The notes beneath the pieces were generated by a model. That model saw only the letters and a program-made list of their open reading frames with translations, was not told the origin of the DNA and made no database searches. A DNA stretch of 5,182 nucleotides, taken from positions 1 to 5,182 of the forward strand of contig JADFNQ010000111.1 in NCBI GenBank assembly GCA_022563285.1, given 5' to 3'. Below, piece after piece: positions 5,060 to 5,182 of the stretch. Each line of letters opens with the position of its first letter. The first letter of the stretch is position 1. Origin of the DNA: Chloroflexota bacterium. GTDB taxonomy: Bacteria; Chloroflexota; Dehalococcoidia; SM23-28-2; RBG-16-64-32. A program made the position numbers and the translations under genes.

Positions 5060-5182
5060 TTACCAGCGCCTCCCGGGCGGGCTAGGAGGAGGGGGCAGAG
5101 GATCGCCGGGGCTGCGCCGGAAAGCGGGGCCGCCACCGGGCCGTTGCGGCGGCCCCTGGGGCCGCCCACCGCCGCCGCCGCC
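5060..5182 (-). CDS. Possible C-terminal Gly/Pro/Arg-rich tail of an upstream gene (partial)
   Basis: Reading the minus strand in from base 5182, one frame stays open for 40 codons to a TAA at 5060-5062, 19 nt before dapB. It would encode a low-complexity Gly/Pro/Arg tail starting GGGGGRPQGPPQRPGGG. Such tails occur at the ends of RNA-binding proteins, for example after the S1 domain of PNPase, which in some bacteria is encoded near dapB; that identity is inference. The other two minus-strand frames are open for similar distances (one to the TAG at 5056-5058), as expected for GC-rich DNA, and third-position GC does not favour this frame. It may therefore be another frame or simply an untranslated leader. 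If real, dapB is in an operon with it. Confidence 0.25.
   Translation of the reverse strand, partial: GGGGGGRPQGPPQRPGGGPAFRRSPGDPLPPPPSPPGRRW
5126..5166. repeat. Alternating GC-rich inverted/direct repeat upstream of dapB
   Basis: GGGGCCGCC occurs at 5126-5134 and again at 5158-5166, with its exact reverse complement GGCGGCCCC at 5148-5156 between them. The middle copy can form a 9-bp stem with the left copy (13-nt loop). With the right copy it can form an 8-bp stem with a CTG loop. The two hairpins exclude each other. There is no T-run, so neither is a canonical terminator. Four GCC triplets (5171-5182) follow at the window edge. The repeats could be coding low complexity from a Gly/Pro-rich protein tail. 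Confidence 0.5.

Noticed and set aside
5041..5070. TAAATA on the minus strand as a -10 box for dapB
   Set aside because: No -35-like element is present at a suitable distance in the GC-rich sequence upstream.

Overview
The window is a GC-rich bacterial chromosomal segment. Almost all of it is one run of minus-strand genes centred on the entry to the diaminopimelate/lysine pathway. Reading 5182 down to 1, the order is: a possible C-terminal tail of an upstream gene, dapB, an FAD-dependent sulfide:quinone-reductase-like oxidoreductase, asd, dapA, a 94-residue small protein and a 148-residue conserved hypothetical. At the left edge the plus strand carries the last 57 codons of a membrane protein that converges on the 148-residue gene. 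No RNA gene, mobile element, CRISPR array or phage feature was seen.

The source is probably a free-living high-GC bacterium. The Asd active-site sequence (IPNCPTTPLV) and the Bacillus-like rather than E. coli-like DapA look compatible with Chloroflexota. That is an impression from remembered family sequences, not a placement.

The metabolic logic is clear. Asd makes aspartate semialdehyde, DapA condenses it with pyruvate, and DapB reduces the product to tetrahydrodipicolinate, the precursor of meso-diaminopimelate and lysine. asd and dapA are 10 nt apart, and dapA's Shine-Dalgarno overlaps the asd stop codon. dapB is separated from them by the oxidoreductase, which has no obvious role in the pathway. 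The only good promoter candidate lies in the 134-nt gap before asd, so asd-dapA and the two small genes may be transcribed separately from dapB and the oxidoreductase.

The main points beyond ordinary annotation are:
- a -35/-10 pair before asd, interleaved with repeated TAGCC half-sites;
- two perfect palindromes close together inside dapB;
- a DapB with Asp in place of the second His of its usual HH pair;
- a DapA without some E. coli lysine-feedback residues;
- a Shine-Dalgarno buried in a small hairpin just after the preceding gene's stop;
- mutually exclusive GC-rich hairpins upstream of dapB.

I did not find a clear, previously undescribed system here. The region looks like core metabolism with some regulatory curiosities.
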